Shown one piece after another: positions 44,159-53,254 of a DNA stretch of 64,000 nucleotides. The DNA comes from Actinomycetes bacterium. GTDB taxonomy: Bacteria; Actinomycetota; Actinomycetes; Actinomycetales; Dermatophilaceae. A program made the position numbers and the translations under genes. Each line of letters opens with the position of its first letter. The stretch's first letter is position 1. The notes below the pieces were generated by a model. That model saw only the letters and a program-made list of their open reading frames with translations. It had not been told where the DNA came from and searched no databases. The stretch lies in contig JAEZWF010000004.1 in assembly GCA_023420415.1 (NCBI GenBank), forward strand, positions 1 through 64,000, read 5' to 3'.

Positions 44159-45297
44159 CAGTGGTTACCTCCGTCGTCCTTGGTGCCCGGTATGCCGGGT
44201 GCTTGCGTGGGCGCGTCCCCGGCGGTCGCGTCGTTGGTCTGGTGGGTGTGGTGGTGCGGGATGTGGCCTTGCGGGATGGCCCCGTTGCGACCCGACAACA
44301 GCGGCAGCGAGGGGTCCCACCGGGTGCCGTCGCGCTCGTCCTTGCGTTTGCGGGCAATGGCCGAAAGTGCTTCGAGCACAACGCGGTTCGCGAGGGCGGC
44401 GGTGATGTCGGCGTGGTCGTAGGGCGGGCTGACCTCCACGACGTCGACGCCCACGACGGGCAGCTCGAGGCAGATGCGGCGCACCGAGTCGAGCAGCTGC
44501 CGTGCGCTGAGGCCGCCGGGTTCGGGGGTGCCGGTGCCGGGCGCGTGTCCGGGGTCGCACACGTCGATGTCGACGGAGAGAAAGACGCCCTCGCACTCGT
44601 CGGTGGCGATGGCAAACGCGTCGGTCAGCACCTCGTCGAGACCTCGGTGCACGATCTCGGTCATCTCGAACGAGCGCATCTGCTGCTCGGCCATCCAGTC
44701 GAGCGTCTCCGGCGGCGGCCAGTAGCCGCGCAGCCCCACCTGGAGGAACCGGTCACCACGCAGTGCACCCGACTCGATGAGCCGCCGCATCGGCTGCCCG
44801 TGTCCCCACAGCGACCCGAACTCGATGTCGCCGGTGTCGGCGTGGGCGTCGAAGTGGATCATCGAGATTCGTCCGTGCCCGATGACGTTGGCCACGCCCT
44901 TGGCATCGGGGTAGGCGATCGAGTGGTCACCGCCCAGAACCACCGGGATCGCCCCGGCGCGGGCGACCTTCTCCACGGCCGCCTCGAGGGCCGGGAGGGC
45001 CGTCTCGATGTCGCCGGAGTACATCTCGACGTCACCGGCGTCGACGACCTTGAGGTCGACGAGCCCGTCGGTGCGCAGCGCCAACGAAGGGCGTGAGCCG
45101 TCGTGGGGCAGGTAGTCCGTCATCCGGATCGCCTGCGGCCCGAACCGCGTTCCGGCGCGGTGCGAGGTGCCGCCGTCGAAAGGCGCACCGAGGATCACGA
45201 CGTCGGCGCCGGCATACGTGCTCTCGTCGTCGAGGTCGCAGCGTTCGACGCCGAGGAAGGTGAAGTCGGGTCCGTACTGCTGTCCGTAGCGCGCCAC
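44158..45297 (-). CDS. speB: Agmatinase (ureohydrolase family)
   Basis: Binuclear manganese ureohydrolase of about 379 residues splitting agmatine to putrescine and urea; a related guanidino substrate cannot be ruled out. Metal ligands are seen in VVLGGDHSIAYP (near 120), MIHFDAHADTGD (near 145) and VFLSVDIDVCDPGHAPGTG (near 238). The C-terminal 55 residues (from about residue 330) are an extra, His/Thr/Gly-rich tail (IPHHHTHQ) not part of the catalytic fold. A GTG at 45297 fits best; TTG at 45306 would add three residues. The gene heads an operon with gabD. Confidence 0.85.
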   Translation of the reverse strand: MARYGQQYGPDFTFLGVERCDLDDESTYAGADVVILGAPFDGGTSHRAGTRFGPQAIRMTDYLPHDGSRPSLALRTDGLVDLKVVDAGDVEMYSGDIETALPALEAAVEKVARAGAIPVVLGGDHSIAYPDAKGVANVIGHGRISMIHFDAHADTGDIEFGSLWGHGQPMRRLIESGALRGDRFLQVGLRGYWPPPETLDWMAEQQMRSFEMTEIVHRGLDEVLTDAFAIATDECEGVFLSVDIDVCDPGHAPGTGTPEPGGLSARQLLDSVRRICLELPVVGVDVVEVSPPYDHADITAALANRVVLEALSAIARKRKDERDGTRWDPSLPLLSGRNGAIPQGHIPHHHTHQTNDATAGDAPTQAPGIPGTKDDGGNH

Positions 45298-45329
45298 GAA
45301 GCCCAACCTAGTGCCCGCCCCGGCACGAC

Positions 45330-45366
45330 GGCAGCCCGGTCACCGCGCTGGGATGACCGGGCTGCC
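45330..45366. terminator. Strong stem-loop terminator between agmatinase and alkaline phosphatase genes
   Basis: Arms GGCAGCCCGGTCA and TGACCGGGCTGCC (perfect 13 nt) around an 11-nt loop, lying downstream of the minus-strand phosphatase gene (stop at 45394) and just before the agmatinase start. It should isolate the agmatinase operon from the phosphatase transcript. Confidence 0.85.
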
Positions 45367-45393
45367 AAGGCCCTGTGGGTGGGAAGCGCCGCG

Positions 45394-46872
45394 TCAGCGG
45401 CGGCCCAGCCCCAGGGCGCGCGAGATGGTGAAGAACAGGTCGGTCTGGTCGGTCAGACCGACGACGTTCGCCGCCTGCGGGCCGTACCCCGCCACCCGCA
45501 GCTGGGAGCCGGTGTGCTGCTGCGAACCACCAGCCGGAGCGGTGCCGTAGCTGATGGTGAGCGGCGAGCCGTCCTTGGTCAGCAGGTTGGCCGTGATGCC
45601 GGGCGTGGTCGAACCACCCTCGACGATCTGGCTGGTGTGCGCGTGGTCTGCCGTCACCAGGACGGTGGTGTTGCCGTCCTTCTTGGCGAAGTCGAGCGCC
45701 ACCTGCACGGCCTCGTCGAGGTCGATCGCCTCGCCGATCTGGCCGCAGGCGTTGGCCGCGTGGTCCTGCTTGTCGATGCTCGCGCCCTCGACCTGCAGGA
45801 AGAACCCGGTGCCGCCCTGCGCACCCTTCTTGTCCTTGCCCTTGCCGTGCTTGCCCTTGTTGTCCTTGCCCTTGCCGTCCTTGCCGGTGGTGTCGAGCAG
45901 CTCGATCGCCTTGGCGGTCATGTCGGCGAGCTTCGGCTGGGTGGCGGGACGATCCGGGTTCGGGGTGCAGCGAGCCGGGGCAGCGGCGCCGCCGGTCGGG
46001 GTGGCCTTGGGGCCGACCCAGCGGACCGGCATGTTGCCGCTCGCGAAGAGGCCGAGCAGCGGCTGCTGCTGGTCGGCCTTGGTCACCGCCGCGAGCCCAG
46101 CCGCGTCGGTCACGGTCCGGTAGCCGCGGGCGTCCGCCTGCTGCGCAAGAGTGCGACCGGCATACTCACCGGCCTTGGCCGTCTCGGCGAAGGTGGCAGC
46201 GCCGCCACCGAGGGTGACGTCCGGTCGCGTCTTGAGCATCTGCTCGGTGATCGAGCCGGGGCCGCCGTTCTCCAGCGCCGCCTCCGGGCAGGTGGTGCTG
46301 GTCTTGGTGGGGCCGTAGCAGGAACGAGCGGAGATGTGCGAGACCTGGACCGCCGGCGTCGCGTCCTGGATCTCCGACGTCGTGACGTTGCCGGTCTTGA
46401 GGCCGCGCTTCTTGGCCAGCTCCAGCAGGGTCTCCTGCGGCTTGCCCTTGATGTCGACGGACACGGCGTTGTCATAGGTCTTGGTGCCGGTGGCCCACGC
46501 GCTGCCCGTGGCGGCCGAGTCGGGCGCGTAGTCCGGCTTGCCGTCCTTGGTGAGTGAGTAGGTCGTGTACTGACCGGTCAGGGGCAGGGCGTCGATGCCG
46601 GGCAGGCGGCCGGCCGCGCCGTACTCGTAGTAGCGGGCCGAGGTGATCTCGGAGTCACCCATGCCGTCACCGATGAGCAGGATGACGTTCTTGGCCCTGC
46701 CACCGTCGAGGGCCTTCGTGACGGACTTGGTCTGGTCGCCCTGGAGGCGCTGGGCGCCACCGTGGGCGGCGAGGTTGGCACCGGCGTATGCCGTGGTGCC
46801 GACGAGGGCGAGGGTGCCGACCGCGACCACGGCAAAGGTCGAGCGGCGAGCCAGTCTGGTGCGAAGTGTCAT
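45394..46872 (-). CDS. phoA: Alkaline phosphatase (PhoA type), exported
   Basis: Secreted phosphomonoesterase of 492 residues. A signal peptide ([20 protein letters not shown], about 12-32) is followed by the metal site [15 protein letters not shown], the nucleophile loop [15 protein letters not shown] with Ser near residue 118, and the later metal ligands [20 protein letters not shown] and [11 protein letters not shown]. Between about residues 320 and 342 there is an unusual insert of Lys/Gly/Asp repeats ([20 protein letters not shown]) not normally present in the family. The ATG has GAGGTGGGC upstream. A phosphate-regulated promoter would be expected; no convincing PHO box was seen. Confidence 0.9.
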   Translation of the reverse strand: MTLRTRLARRSTFAVVAVGTLALVGTTAYAGANLAAHGGAQRLQGDQTKSVTKALDGGRAKNVILLIGDGMGDSEITSARYYEYGAAGRLPGIDALPLTGQYTTYSLTKDGKPDYAPDSAATGSAWATGTKTYDNAVSVDIKGKPQETLLELAKKRGLKTGNVTTSEIQDATPAVQVSHISARSCYGPTKTSTTCPEAALENGGPGSITEQMLKTRPDVTLGGGAATFAETAKAGEYAGRTLAQQADARGYRTVTDAAGLAAVTKADQQQPLLGLFASGNMPVRWVGPKATPTGGAAAPARCTPNPDRPATQPKLADMTAKAIELLDTTGKDGKGKDNKGKHGKGKDKKGAQGGTGFFLQVEGASIDKQDHAANACGQIGEAIDLDEAVQVALDFAKKDGNTTVLVTADHAHTSQIVEGGSTTPGITANLLTKDGSPLTISYGTAPAGGSQQHTGSQLRVAGYGPQAANVVGLTDQTDLFFTISRALGLGRR

Positions 46873-47004
46873 GCGCCCACCTCAACGGGCGCAGGTTAAC
46901 AACTGACGAAGAGGGCGTGCAGCCTTCACGAATGTCGGGCTCCACTTCTAGGCTCGCCACCGCGAGGCCCCGCCCCGGGGCGTCCCGAGCAAGGAGTGCG
47001 CACC

Positions 47005-47430
47005 ATGGCCATGAAGCTCAACCCCTACCTCACCTTCGACGGCACGGCTCGCGAGGCGATGGAGTTCTACAAGTCGGCGCTCGGCGGCGAGCTGACGATC
47101 AGCACGTTCGGAGAGTTCGGCGCACCCGAGGGTGTCAACCCCGACGGTGTCATGCATGCCCAGCTCGAGTCCGACGCCGGCTTCACGCTCATGGCGTCCG
47201 ACACCCCGCCCGGCCAGCCCGCCAGCACCGGCAGCTCCATCTCGGTCAGCCTGTCCGGTGACGACACCGACGCGCTGCGCGGCTACTGGGACGCGCTCTC
47301 TCAGGGTGGCACCGTGGTGATGCCACTGGAGAAGCAGATGTGGGGCGACGAGTTCGGCATGCTGACCGACCGCTTCGGCACGGCCTGGATGGTCAATATC
47401 GCCGGTGAGGGAAACCAGCAGCAGGGCTGA
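47005..47430 (+). CDS. VOC family protein (PhnB-like, 3-demethylubiquinone-methyltransferase-like fold)
   Basis: A 141-residue protein of the PhnB-like/VOC group: MKLNPYLTFDGTAREAMEFY at the start, KSALGGELTISTFGEFG next, VMHAQLESDAGFTLMASDTP in the middle, and WGDEFGMLTDRFGTAWMVNI at the end, the family's conserved finish. The function is unknown, perhaps stress-related small-molecule binding. The ATG at 47005 is chosen because AAGGAG lies 8 nt upstream. It has its own terminator at 47491. Confidence 0.88.
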   Translation: MAMKLNPYLTFDGTAREAMEFYKSALGGELTISTFGEFGAPEGVNPDGVMHAQLESDAGFTLMASDTPPGQPASTGSSISVSLSGDDTDALRGYWDALSQGGTVVMPLEKQMWGDEFGMLTDRFGTAWMVNIAGEGNQQQG

Positions 47431-47490
47431 GAGTCCGGCACGCTCACGCCTCACGCCTCACGACTCACGCCGAAAGCCTCTGCTCTCGCT

Positions 47491-47519
47491 GGCTCCGCGC
47501 CCGGTCAGGGCGCGGAGCC
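47491..47519. terminator. Perfect stem-loop terminator between VOC and HtrA genes
   Basis: Arms GGCTCCGCGCCC and GGGCGCGGAGCC (perfect 12 nt) around a 5-nt loop GGTCA. It is placed between convergent genes (stops at 47430 and 47525). The preceding stretch 47435-47470 holds a short CTCACGCCTCACGCCTCACGACTCACGCC-type reiteration. Confidence 0.88.
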
Positions 47520-47524
47520 GGTGG

Positions 47525-48763
47525 TCAGGACGGCCGGGTCCCGAACTTGACCGACACCGTGCGGGCCTGGCCGTTGGCGTTGACGACCGTCAGCTCCACC
47601 TCCGTGCCGGGCTTGCGTTCGCGGACCTGTGCCACCAGGGCCAGTGCATCGGCCACCACCTCGTCACCCACCTTGGTCACTGAGTCGCCCTGCTTGAGAC
47701 CGGCCTCTGCGGCCGGCGTGCCGGGCGCCACCGAGACGATGCGGGCGACCTGCTTGGTGGTGCCGTCGATCTTGACCACGGCGTTCTCCGGGGTGACCCC
47801 GAGATAGGCGTGCTGCACCCTGCCGGTAGCGATCAGCTCCTGTGACACCCACTGCGCCTGCGTGGCCGGAATCGCGAAGCCCAGACCGATGCTGCCACCC
47901 TGCTGCCCCTCCGCCGCGCCCAGCGAGGCGATCGAGGAGTTGATGCCGACGAGCTGACCGGCGCCGTTGATCAGGGCCCCGCCGGAGTTGCCCGGGTTGA
48001 CGGCCGCATCGGTCTGGATCGCGTTCGTCACGACCGGGATCGCCCCTGATGAACCGCCCTCCCCCTGGGTCGTGACCGGCCGGTCCAGGGCGCTGACGAT
48101 GCCGAGGGTGACGGTGTCGGACAGGCTCAGCGGGTTGCCGAGGGCCATCACCGGGTCGGCCACCTGGAGCTTCTCCGAGTCGCCGAACTCCATGGGCTGT
48201 ACGCCCTGCGGGACGCTCGCCAGCTTGATGACCGCCAGGTCGGTCGACGGGTCGTTGCCGACCAGCTCTGCCGGCACCACCGTGGCGTCCTCGAAGGACA
48301 CCTGCACCGCGGCGCCACGCGCGGCGGCTGCGACCACGTGGTTGTTGGTGAGCACGTGCCCGCGGCTGTCGATCACCACCCCGGACCCCTCCCCGCCGGA
48401 GCCTTGGCTGTCCCGGACCGAGATGCTCACCACGCTGGGTGCCGCCCGGGTGGCGACCGCGGTCCAGGCGGACGACCCGATCGCACCGGCACCGCCGGAG
48501 GCGTCGGACGTCGCCGAACCGCTGGAGGTCGACGAGCTGCTCGACGCCGAGCTGCTCGTCTGCGCACCGTTCGAGGTCATCGTGGACCGAGGTGCACCGT
48601 CCAGGGTGCACGCTGCCAGCCCACCGGTCAGGACGATGCCCGAGAGGTAGATCCCGACCCTGCGGGCCCTGCCCGGGCGTGCCCCGCTCGGGCGTGCTCC
48701 GCTCGAGCGTGCCCCGTCACCCGTGTCACCCGTGCTTGACGATTGTGCCGACCACCGCGTCAT
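47525..48763 (-). CDS. HtrA/DegP-type serine protease with PDZ domain
   Basis: A 412-residue membrane-tethered protease. A basic N-terminus and one hydrophobic helix (VGIYLSGIVLTGGLAACT, with a lipobox-like Cys) are followed by a Ser-rich linker (about 65-95) and the trypsin-like domain (about 100-300). The catalytic residues are His in VLTNNHVVAAA, Asp in PSTDLAVIKL and Ser in AAVNPGNSGGALINGAG. A PDZ domain (about 320-410; APGTPAAEAGLKQGDSVTKV) follows. It degrades misfolded extracytoplasmic proteins. ATG at 48763 is supported by GGAGG 6 nt upstream; a longer frame would lack one. Confidence 0.92.
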   Translation of the reverse strand: MTRWSAQSSSTGDTGDGARSSGARPSGARPGRARRVGIYLSGIVLTGGLAACTLDGAPRSTMTSNGAQTSSSASSSSSTSSGSATSDASGGAGAIGSSAWTAVATRAAPSVVSISVRDSQGSGGEGSGVVIDSRGHVLTNNHVVAAAARGAAVQVSFEDATVVPAELVGNDPSTDLAVIKLASVPQGVQPMEFGDSEKLQVADPVMALGNPLSLSDTVTLGIVSALDRPVTTQGEGGSSGAIPVVTNAIQTDAAVNPGNSGGALINGAGQLVGINSSIASLGAAEGQQGGSIGLGFAIPATQAQWVSQELIATGRVQHAYLGVTPENAVVKIDGTTKQVARIVSVAPGTPAAEAGLKQGDSVTKVGDEVVADALALVAQVRERKPGTEVELTVVNANGQARTVSVKFGTRPS

Positions 48764-48861
48764 CTGGCCCTCCTCCGGCCGCGAGCCCAGCCCCTCCACG
48801 AGTCACCGTATGTCCGGGACTGCGATTCCGCGCGCGGAGCGGCCGGGCGACTGGTGGCCGG

Positions 48862-49713
48862 CTACCGCCTGCGGCTGTTGCCGATCACCTGGCCGGCCAC
48901 CACCAACGCCACGGCGATGACGAACATCGAGAACCCGATCACGTTGGCCTGAGCCGGAATGCCGCGCAGGTAGGACACGTAGACGAACTTCGGGAACGTC
49001 GTCTCGTCCCCGGAGACGAAGTTCGTGATGATGAAGTCGTCGAACGACAGCGAGAAGGACAGCAGAGCCGCACCGACGATGCCGGGCAGGACCAACGGGA
49101 AGGTGACCCGCCAGAAGGTGCCGCCCGGGCCGGCATACAGGTCCTGCGCCGCCTCCTCCAGACGCGGGTCGAGTGACTGCAGGCGCGCCTTCACCGTCAC
49201 CACGACGAAGCTGATGCAGAACATGATGTGGGCGATGACGATGGTCCAGAACCCCAGCCGCAGGCCGAACCGCGAGAAACCCTGGACGAAGATCGTCAGC
49301 AGGCTCGCACCGAGCACGATCTCGGGTGTCGCCATAGGGATGAAGATCAGCACGTTGCTCGTCGACCGACCACGAAACCTGTGTCGTACCAACGCAAAGG
49401 CGAGCATTGTGCCGAGGATCGTCGCGACCACGGTGGCGATGCCGCCGACCTTGAGCGAGGTCACCAGCGCGTCGCACACACCCGGCGCCCCGCACGGGTT
49501 CTTCCAGTGCTTGAGCGTCGGGCCCGCGTCGCCGTTCCAGACGATGTTGGACTTGCGGTAGTCGTTGAAGGAGAAGACGAACGTGTACGCCACCGGCACG
49601 AAGAGGTAGAGCAGCACCACGATGGCCGCGATGATGGCGAACCGGTTCGCGAACCACGTGCGGACCCGCTGGGCCACTGCAGGTCGGTAGCCGCTGTCGG
49701 TGGAAGCGGTCAT
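48862..49713 (-). CDS. potC: Spermidine/putrescine ABC transporter permease (PotC-like)
   Basis: Inner-membrane permease of 283 residues with six helices, from FAIIAAIVVLLYLFVPVAYT (about 26-45) to FSMFVIAVALVVAGQVIG at the end. The EAA loop for ATPase contact is LEEAAQDLYAGPGGTFWRVT then PLVLPGI near residue 195. FSFNDYRKSNIVWNGD and SFDDFIITNFVSG are hallmarks of PotC. It is the last gene of potD-potA-potB-potC, all on the minus strand. Confidence 0.9.
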   Translation of the reverse strand: MTASTDSGYRPAVAQRVRTWFANRFAIIAAIVVLLYLFVPVAYTFVFSFNDYRKSNIVWNGDAGPTLKHWKNPCGAPGVCDALVTSLKVGGIATVVATILGTMLAFALVRHRFRGRSTSNVLIFIPMATPEIVLGASLLTIFVQGFSRFGLRLGFWTIVIAHIMFCISFVVVTVKARLQSLDPRLEEAAQDLYAGPGGTFWRVTFPLVLPGIVGAALLSFSLSFDDFIITNFVSGDETTFPKFVYVSYLRGIPAQANVIGFSMFVIAVALVVAGQVIGNSRRR

Positions 49714-50633
49714 CAGAGCAGCTCCTCGGTCCCGAAGCGGCGGATGTAGAGGAACACCATGGCCAGGATCAGCGCCATCAACGTGAACGACAGCGCCGCT
49801 GCCACCGGGAAGCCACCGAGCACCTTGAAGAACTGGCTCTCGATGACGTTGCCCACCATCTTGGTGCTGCGGTCCGAGCCGAGCAGGTCGGCGTTGACGT
49901 AGTCACCGGCCGCGGGGATGAACGTCAGCAGCGTCCCCGCGATCACGCCGGGCATCGACATCGGCAGCGTCACCGTGCGAAACGTGGTGAAACCATTGGC
50001 ATACAGGTCTCCCCCGGCCTCGATGACGCGGGCGTCCGCGCGCTCGAGCGAGGCGTAGATCGGCAGCACCATGAAGGGCAGGAAGTTGTACGTCAGGCCG
50101 GCGACGACCGCCATCCACGTCTCGGTGATGTGGCCACCCGGGAGCAGGTGCAGGAAGTTCAGGGTCGAGGCGACCGGCCCGTCGTCGGCGAGGATCTGCC
50201 GCCAGGCGATGGTCCGCAGGATGAACGACGTGAAGAACGGCGCGATGACGCAGATCATCATGACGCCCCGCCACTTGCCCGCCTTGAAGGCCATGGCGTA
50301 CGCCAGCGGGTAGGCCAGGATGAACGCGAACACCGTGGCCAGCCCGGCATACAGCAACGACCGTCCGAAGTGCCCGGCGAACTCGGTGAGCGCGGTCGCG
50401 TAGTTGCCGACGTTGACGTCGCGGTAGTAGTACCCCGGGTAGCCGGGGAACCCGGACTGCAGCGACACCGTGAAGAGCTGCACCAGCGGGACGACGAAGA
50501 ACAGCAGCAGCCACAGTCCGCCGGGCAGGAGCAGCAGGTATGCCGTCCACGACCGTTTGCGTGGACCTCCCCCGGGTGCCGGGTCGGCGTGGGTCGTGCC
50601 ACCGCCCGCGACGTGGGCCGAGGCGACGGTCAT
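49713..50633 (-). CDS. potB: Spermidine/putrescine ABC transporter permease (PotB-like)
   Basis: Permease of 306 residues with six predicted helices. It begins YLLLLPGGLWLLLFFVVPLV (about 33-52). An extracytoplasmic stretch GYYYRDVNVGNYATALTEF precedes helix 2. The EAA loop IEAGGDLYANGFTTFRTVT then LPMSMPGV is near residue 210. A Gly-rich tail of about 25 residues precedes the first helix. The ATG overlaps the potA stop (ATGA) and the stop overlaps the potC start, so the subunits are translated together. Confidence 0.9.
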   Translation of the reverse strand: MTVASAHVAGGGTTHADPAPGGGPRKRSWTAYLLLLPGGLWLLLFFVVPLVQLFTVSLQSGFPGYPGYYYRDVNVGNYATALTEFAGHFGRSLLYAGLATVFAFILAYPLAYAMAFKAGKWRGVMMICVIAPFFTSFILRTIAWRQILADDGPVASTLNFLHLLPGGHITETWMAVVAGLTYNFLPFMVLPIYASLERADARVIEAGGDLYANGFTTFRTVTLPMSMPGVIAGTLLTFIPAAGDYVNADLLGSDRSTKMVGNVIESQFFKVLGGFPVAAALSFTLMALILAMVFLYIRRFGTEELL

Positions 50634-51871
50634 GACGGCACCGTCAGTGCGTCCGGCCTGGCGTCGGGCTCGTCTCCGGTAGCGGCGTCCTGCGTCGAGC
50701 GGGCAGCGGCGGGGTCGGCGTTGGTCGCCGCGGCGGCCTCGGCGTCGTTGACCGGCACGCCGAACGCGTGCCCGGAGTCCCATTCGAGCCAGACCTCGTC
50801 GCCCGGGCGCAGGTGGTTGCGTTCGACGTCGAGGTTCTGCTCGTAAACGGCCCACGTGGTGCCGGACGCCACCGTGACGAGGAACTGGGTCGCGACGCCG
50901 GTGAAGCTCACGTCGACGACCGTGGCCCGGACGTCGTTGCCGGCGCCCTCGGGCCGTGCGTCACGGATCCGCACCTTCTCCGGACGCACGCCGAACGTGA
51001 TGGCGCCGTCGCGAACGACACTGCGGGACTTGGGGATTCGCACGGTGGTCCCCGCCACCTCGACGACGAGGTCGTCGCCGTCGCTGCCGGTCACGACTCC
51101 GTCGCCGAGGTTGGACTGCCCGAGGAAGTTCGCCACGAACGACGTCTTCGGCAGGTCGTAGAGCACCTCCGGGTGCCCCATCTGCTCGATCCGCCCGTGG
51201 TTCATCACAGCGACCGTGTCGGCCATAGTCATGGCCTCCTCCTGGTCGTGCGTGACGTGGATGAACGTCAGCCCGACCTCGGTCTGGATCCGCTTGAGCT
51301 CCACCTGCATCTGCCGGCGCAGCTTGAGGTCGAGGGCACCGAGCGGCTCGTCGAGCAACAGCACCTCTGGCCGGTTGACCAGGGCCCGCGCGACCGCGAC
51401 CCGCTGCTGCTGCCCACCCGAGAGCTGCGACGGCTTGCGCGCCGCGAGGTGGGTCATCTGCACCAGCTCGAGCGCGTCGTCGGCGAGCTTCAGCGCGTCG
51501 GCCTCACCCCGGCGTTTCGGCCCGAAGGCCACGTTGTCGCGGATCGTGAGGTGCGGGAAGAGCGCGTAGCTCTGGAACACCGTGTTGACGGGCCGCTCGT
51601 AGGGGCGCGAACCGGTGAGGTCGGTCTCGCCGATGAGGATGCGGCCACCCGTGGGTTGTTCCAGGCCGGCCACCATGCGCAGGGTCGTCGTCTTCCCGCA
51701 GCCGGACGGTCCGAGGAGGGCGAAGAACGACCCGCGCGGCACCTCCAGGCTGAGGTCGTCGACCGCGGTGAAGTCACCGAACTCCTTGGTGACACCCGAG
51801 ATCCGCAGGTTCCCCTTCGCCTCCCGGAACCCGCGCGAGGCCTTGGTGCCGTTGCCACCGAAGATGCCCAT
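50630..51871 (-). CDS. potA: Spermidine/putrescine ABC transporter ATP-binding protein (PotA-like)
   Basis: A 413-residue ATPase powering polyamine import. Walker A is LLGPSGCGKTTTLRMVAG (near 57), the signature is LSGGQQQRVAVARALVNRP (near 155), Walker B is VLLLDEPLGALDLK and the switch His is in VTHDQEEAM. The C-terminal TOBE domain (about 280-380) contains FGVRPEKVRI. An Ala/Asp-rich tail of about 30 residues is extra. It starts within the stop of potD and ends within the start of potB. Confidence 0.93.
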   Translation of the reverse strand: MGIFGGNGTKASRGFREAKGNLRISGVTKEFGDFTAVDDLSLEVPRGSFFALLGPSGCGKTTTLRMVAGLEQPTGGRILIGETDLTGSRPYERPVNTVFQSYALFPHLTIRDNVAFGPKRRGEADALKLADDALELVQMTHLAARKPSQLSGGQQQRVAVARALVNRPEVLLLDEPLGALDLKLRRQMQVELKRIQTEVGLTFIHVTHDQEEAMTMADTVAVMNHGRIEQMGHPEVLYDLPKTSFVANFLGQSNLGDGVVTGSDGDDLVVEVAGTTVRIPKSRSVVRDGAITFGVRPEKVRIRDARPEGAGNDVRATVVDVSFTGVATQFLVTVASGTTWAVYEQNLDVERNHLRPGDEVWLEWDSGHAFGVPVNDAEAAAATNADPAAARSTQDAATGDEPDARPDALTVPS

Positions 51872-53121
51872 CAGTTGCCCACCACCTTCGCCCAGGCGGC
51901 GCTGTAGTCGGCGTCCTCCTGAGGGGTCAGGGCCCGGAAGCCCTTGATGTTGTTGTCCTTCAGGTATGCCGCACTGGGGAAGATGAACGGGCTCTTCGCG
52001 AGGTCGGGGTCGATCTTCTCCATCTCGGCCTGTGCGCCCTGGACGGGGCAGACGTAGTTGACGTACGCCGCCACTTCGGCCGCCACCTCGGGTTGGTAGT
52101 AGTAGTCCATCAGCGCCATGGCGTTCTTCCGGTGCGTCGAGGTGATGGGGATCATCATGTTGTCGCTCCAGAGCATCCCGCCGCTCTCGGGGATCCGGAA
52201 CTGCCAGTTGTCGTTCTCGGTCTCGGCGCGCAGCACGAACAGGTCGCCGCTCCACACGATGCCGGCGATGGCGTTGCCGGACTTGAGGTCCTCGAGGTAG
52301 CTGTTGCCCTTGACCCGCCGGATGTAGCCGTCGGCGATGCGCTTGTCGATCTCGGCGGTCGCGGCCTCGAACTGCTGCTTGCCGAACCCCTGCGAGGGAT
52401 CCACGCCCTGGCTCAGCATGATGAGCCCGAGGGTGTCGCGGAACTCGCTGAGCACCACGATCCGGCCCTTGAGGTCAGGTGCCCACAGGTCGTCGAGGGT
52501 CTTGAGGTCGCGCCCGACCTTGCTGCGGTCGTAGCCGATCCCGGCAAACCCGCTCTGCCACGTCAACGAGTGCTCGCGCCCGGGGTCGAACGAGACGTCC
52601 TTGAGGGCGTCGAGCAGGTTGCTCGCGTGGGGCATCCGGATGAGCTCCAACGGCTGGCACAGCTGCTCACGGATCACCCGGTTGGCCATCCAGTCGGTGA
52701 AGACGAAGATGTCGCGGCCGATGTCCTGGCCGGCCCGCAGCTGCGGAGCGATCTTGTTGAAGTAGGAGTCGTTGTCGTCGACGTCCTCGGTGTAGGTCGC
52801 CTTGATGCCCGTCTTCTTGATGAATGCCTCGAGCGTCGGGTAGTTCTTCGCGTCCTCGTCGTAGTCGAGGTAGGCGGTCCAGTTGGCCCAGCGCACGACC
52901 TTCTCGGCGGCCGAGAGGTCCTGGGGCAGCTTCGCCGCGGCGATGCCGCCACCGGCCGGCGGCGCCGGTGGGGCGCACGCCGCGAGGGCGGCCGCAGCGC
53001 CACCGAGGAGCGCACCACCCATGAGGCTGCGCCGGGTGAGGGGACGACCGCGTGCGCTGGTGCGGGCGGCGCGGACCAACCCGCGGGTGACGGGGTCGGC
53101 AGGGGGACGCAGCGGCTTCAT
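51871..53121 (-). CDS. potD: Spermidine/putrescine-binding lipoprotein (PotD-like)
   Basis: Extracytoplasmic solute-binding protein of 416 residues. The N-terminus has a twin-arginine pattern and lipobox, LTRRSLMGGALLGGAAAALAAC (Cys near residue 49), so it is exported folded and lipid-anchored. Polyamine-binding-type features follow: VVRWANWTAYLDYDE, DIFVFTDWMANRVI, GFAGIGYDRSKV and AIAGIVWSGDLF, and aromatic residues that line PotD/PotF sites are present. The ATG at 53121 starts the signal region; longer upstream frame is the shadow of the dehydrogenase. It is the first gene of potDABC. Confidence 0.92.
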   Translation of the reverse strand: MKPLRPPADPVTRGLVRAARTSARGRPLTRRSLMGGALLGGAAAALAACAPPAPPAGGGIAAAKLPQDLSAAEKVVRWANWTAYLDYDEDAKNYPTLEAFIKKTGIKATYTEDVDDNDSYFNKIAPQLRAGQDIGRDIFVFTDWMANRVIREQLCQPLELIRMPHASNLLDALKDVSFDPGREHSLTWQSGFAGIGYDRSKVGRDLKTLDDLWAPDLKGRIVVLSEFRDTLGLIMLSQGVDPSQGFGKQQFEAATAEIDKRIADGYIRRVKGNSYLEDLKSGNAIAGIVWSGDLFVLRAETENDNWQFRIPESGGMLWSDNMMIPITSTHRKNAMALMDYYYQPEVAAEVAAYVNYVCPVQGAQAEMEKIDPDLAKSPFIFPSAAYLKDNNIKGFRALTPQEDADYSAAWAKVVGN

Positions 53122-53254
53122 TGGCGCCTCATTCTCTGTGGGTCCCGGCCCCGGCCCCGGAGACCGGCGCCGCGCCCCGATGACGGGGTATGCCGCGGGC
53201 TCCGGTCCCCGGGTCGACCGAGGCTGGCTGGGTGGTGCGTCGCTGTGCGGGTGC

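Noticed and set aside
46873..47004. PHO box upstream of alkaline phosphatase
   Set aside because: GTTAACCTGCG on the minus strand looks like one half-site, but no second direct repeat with correct spacing was found and it lies very near the ATG.
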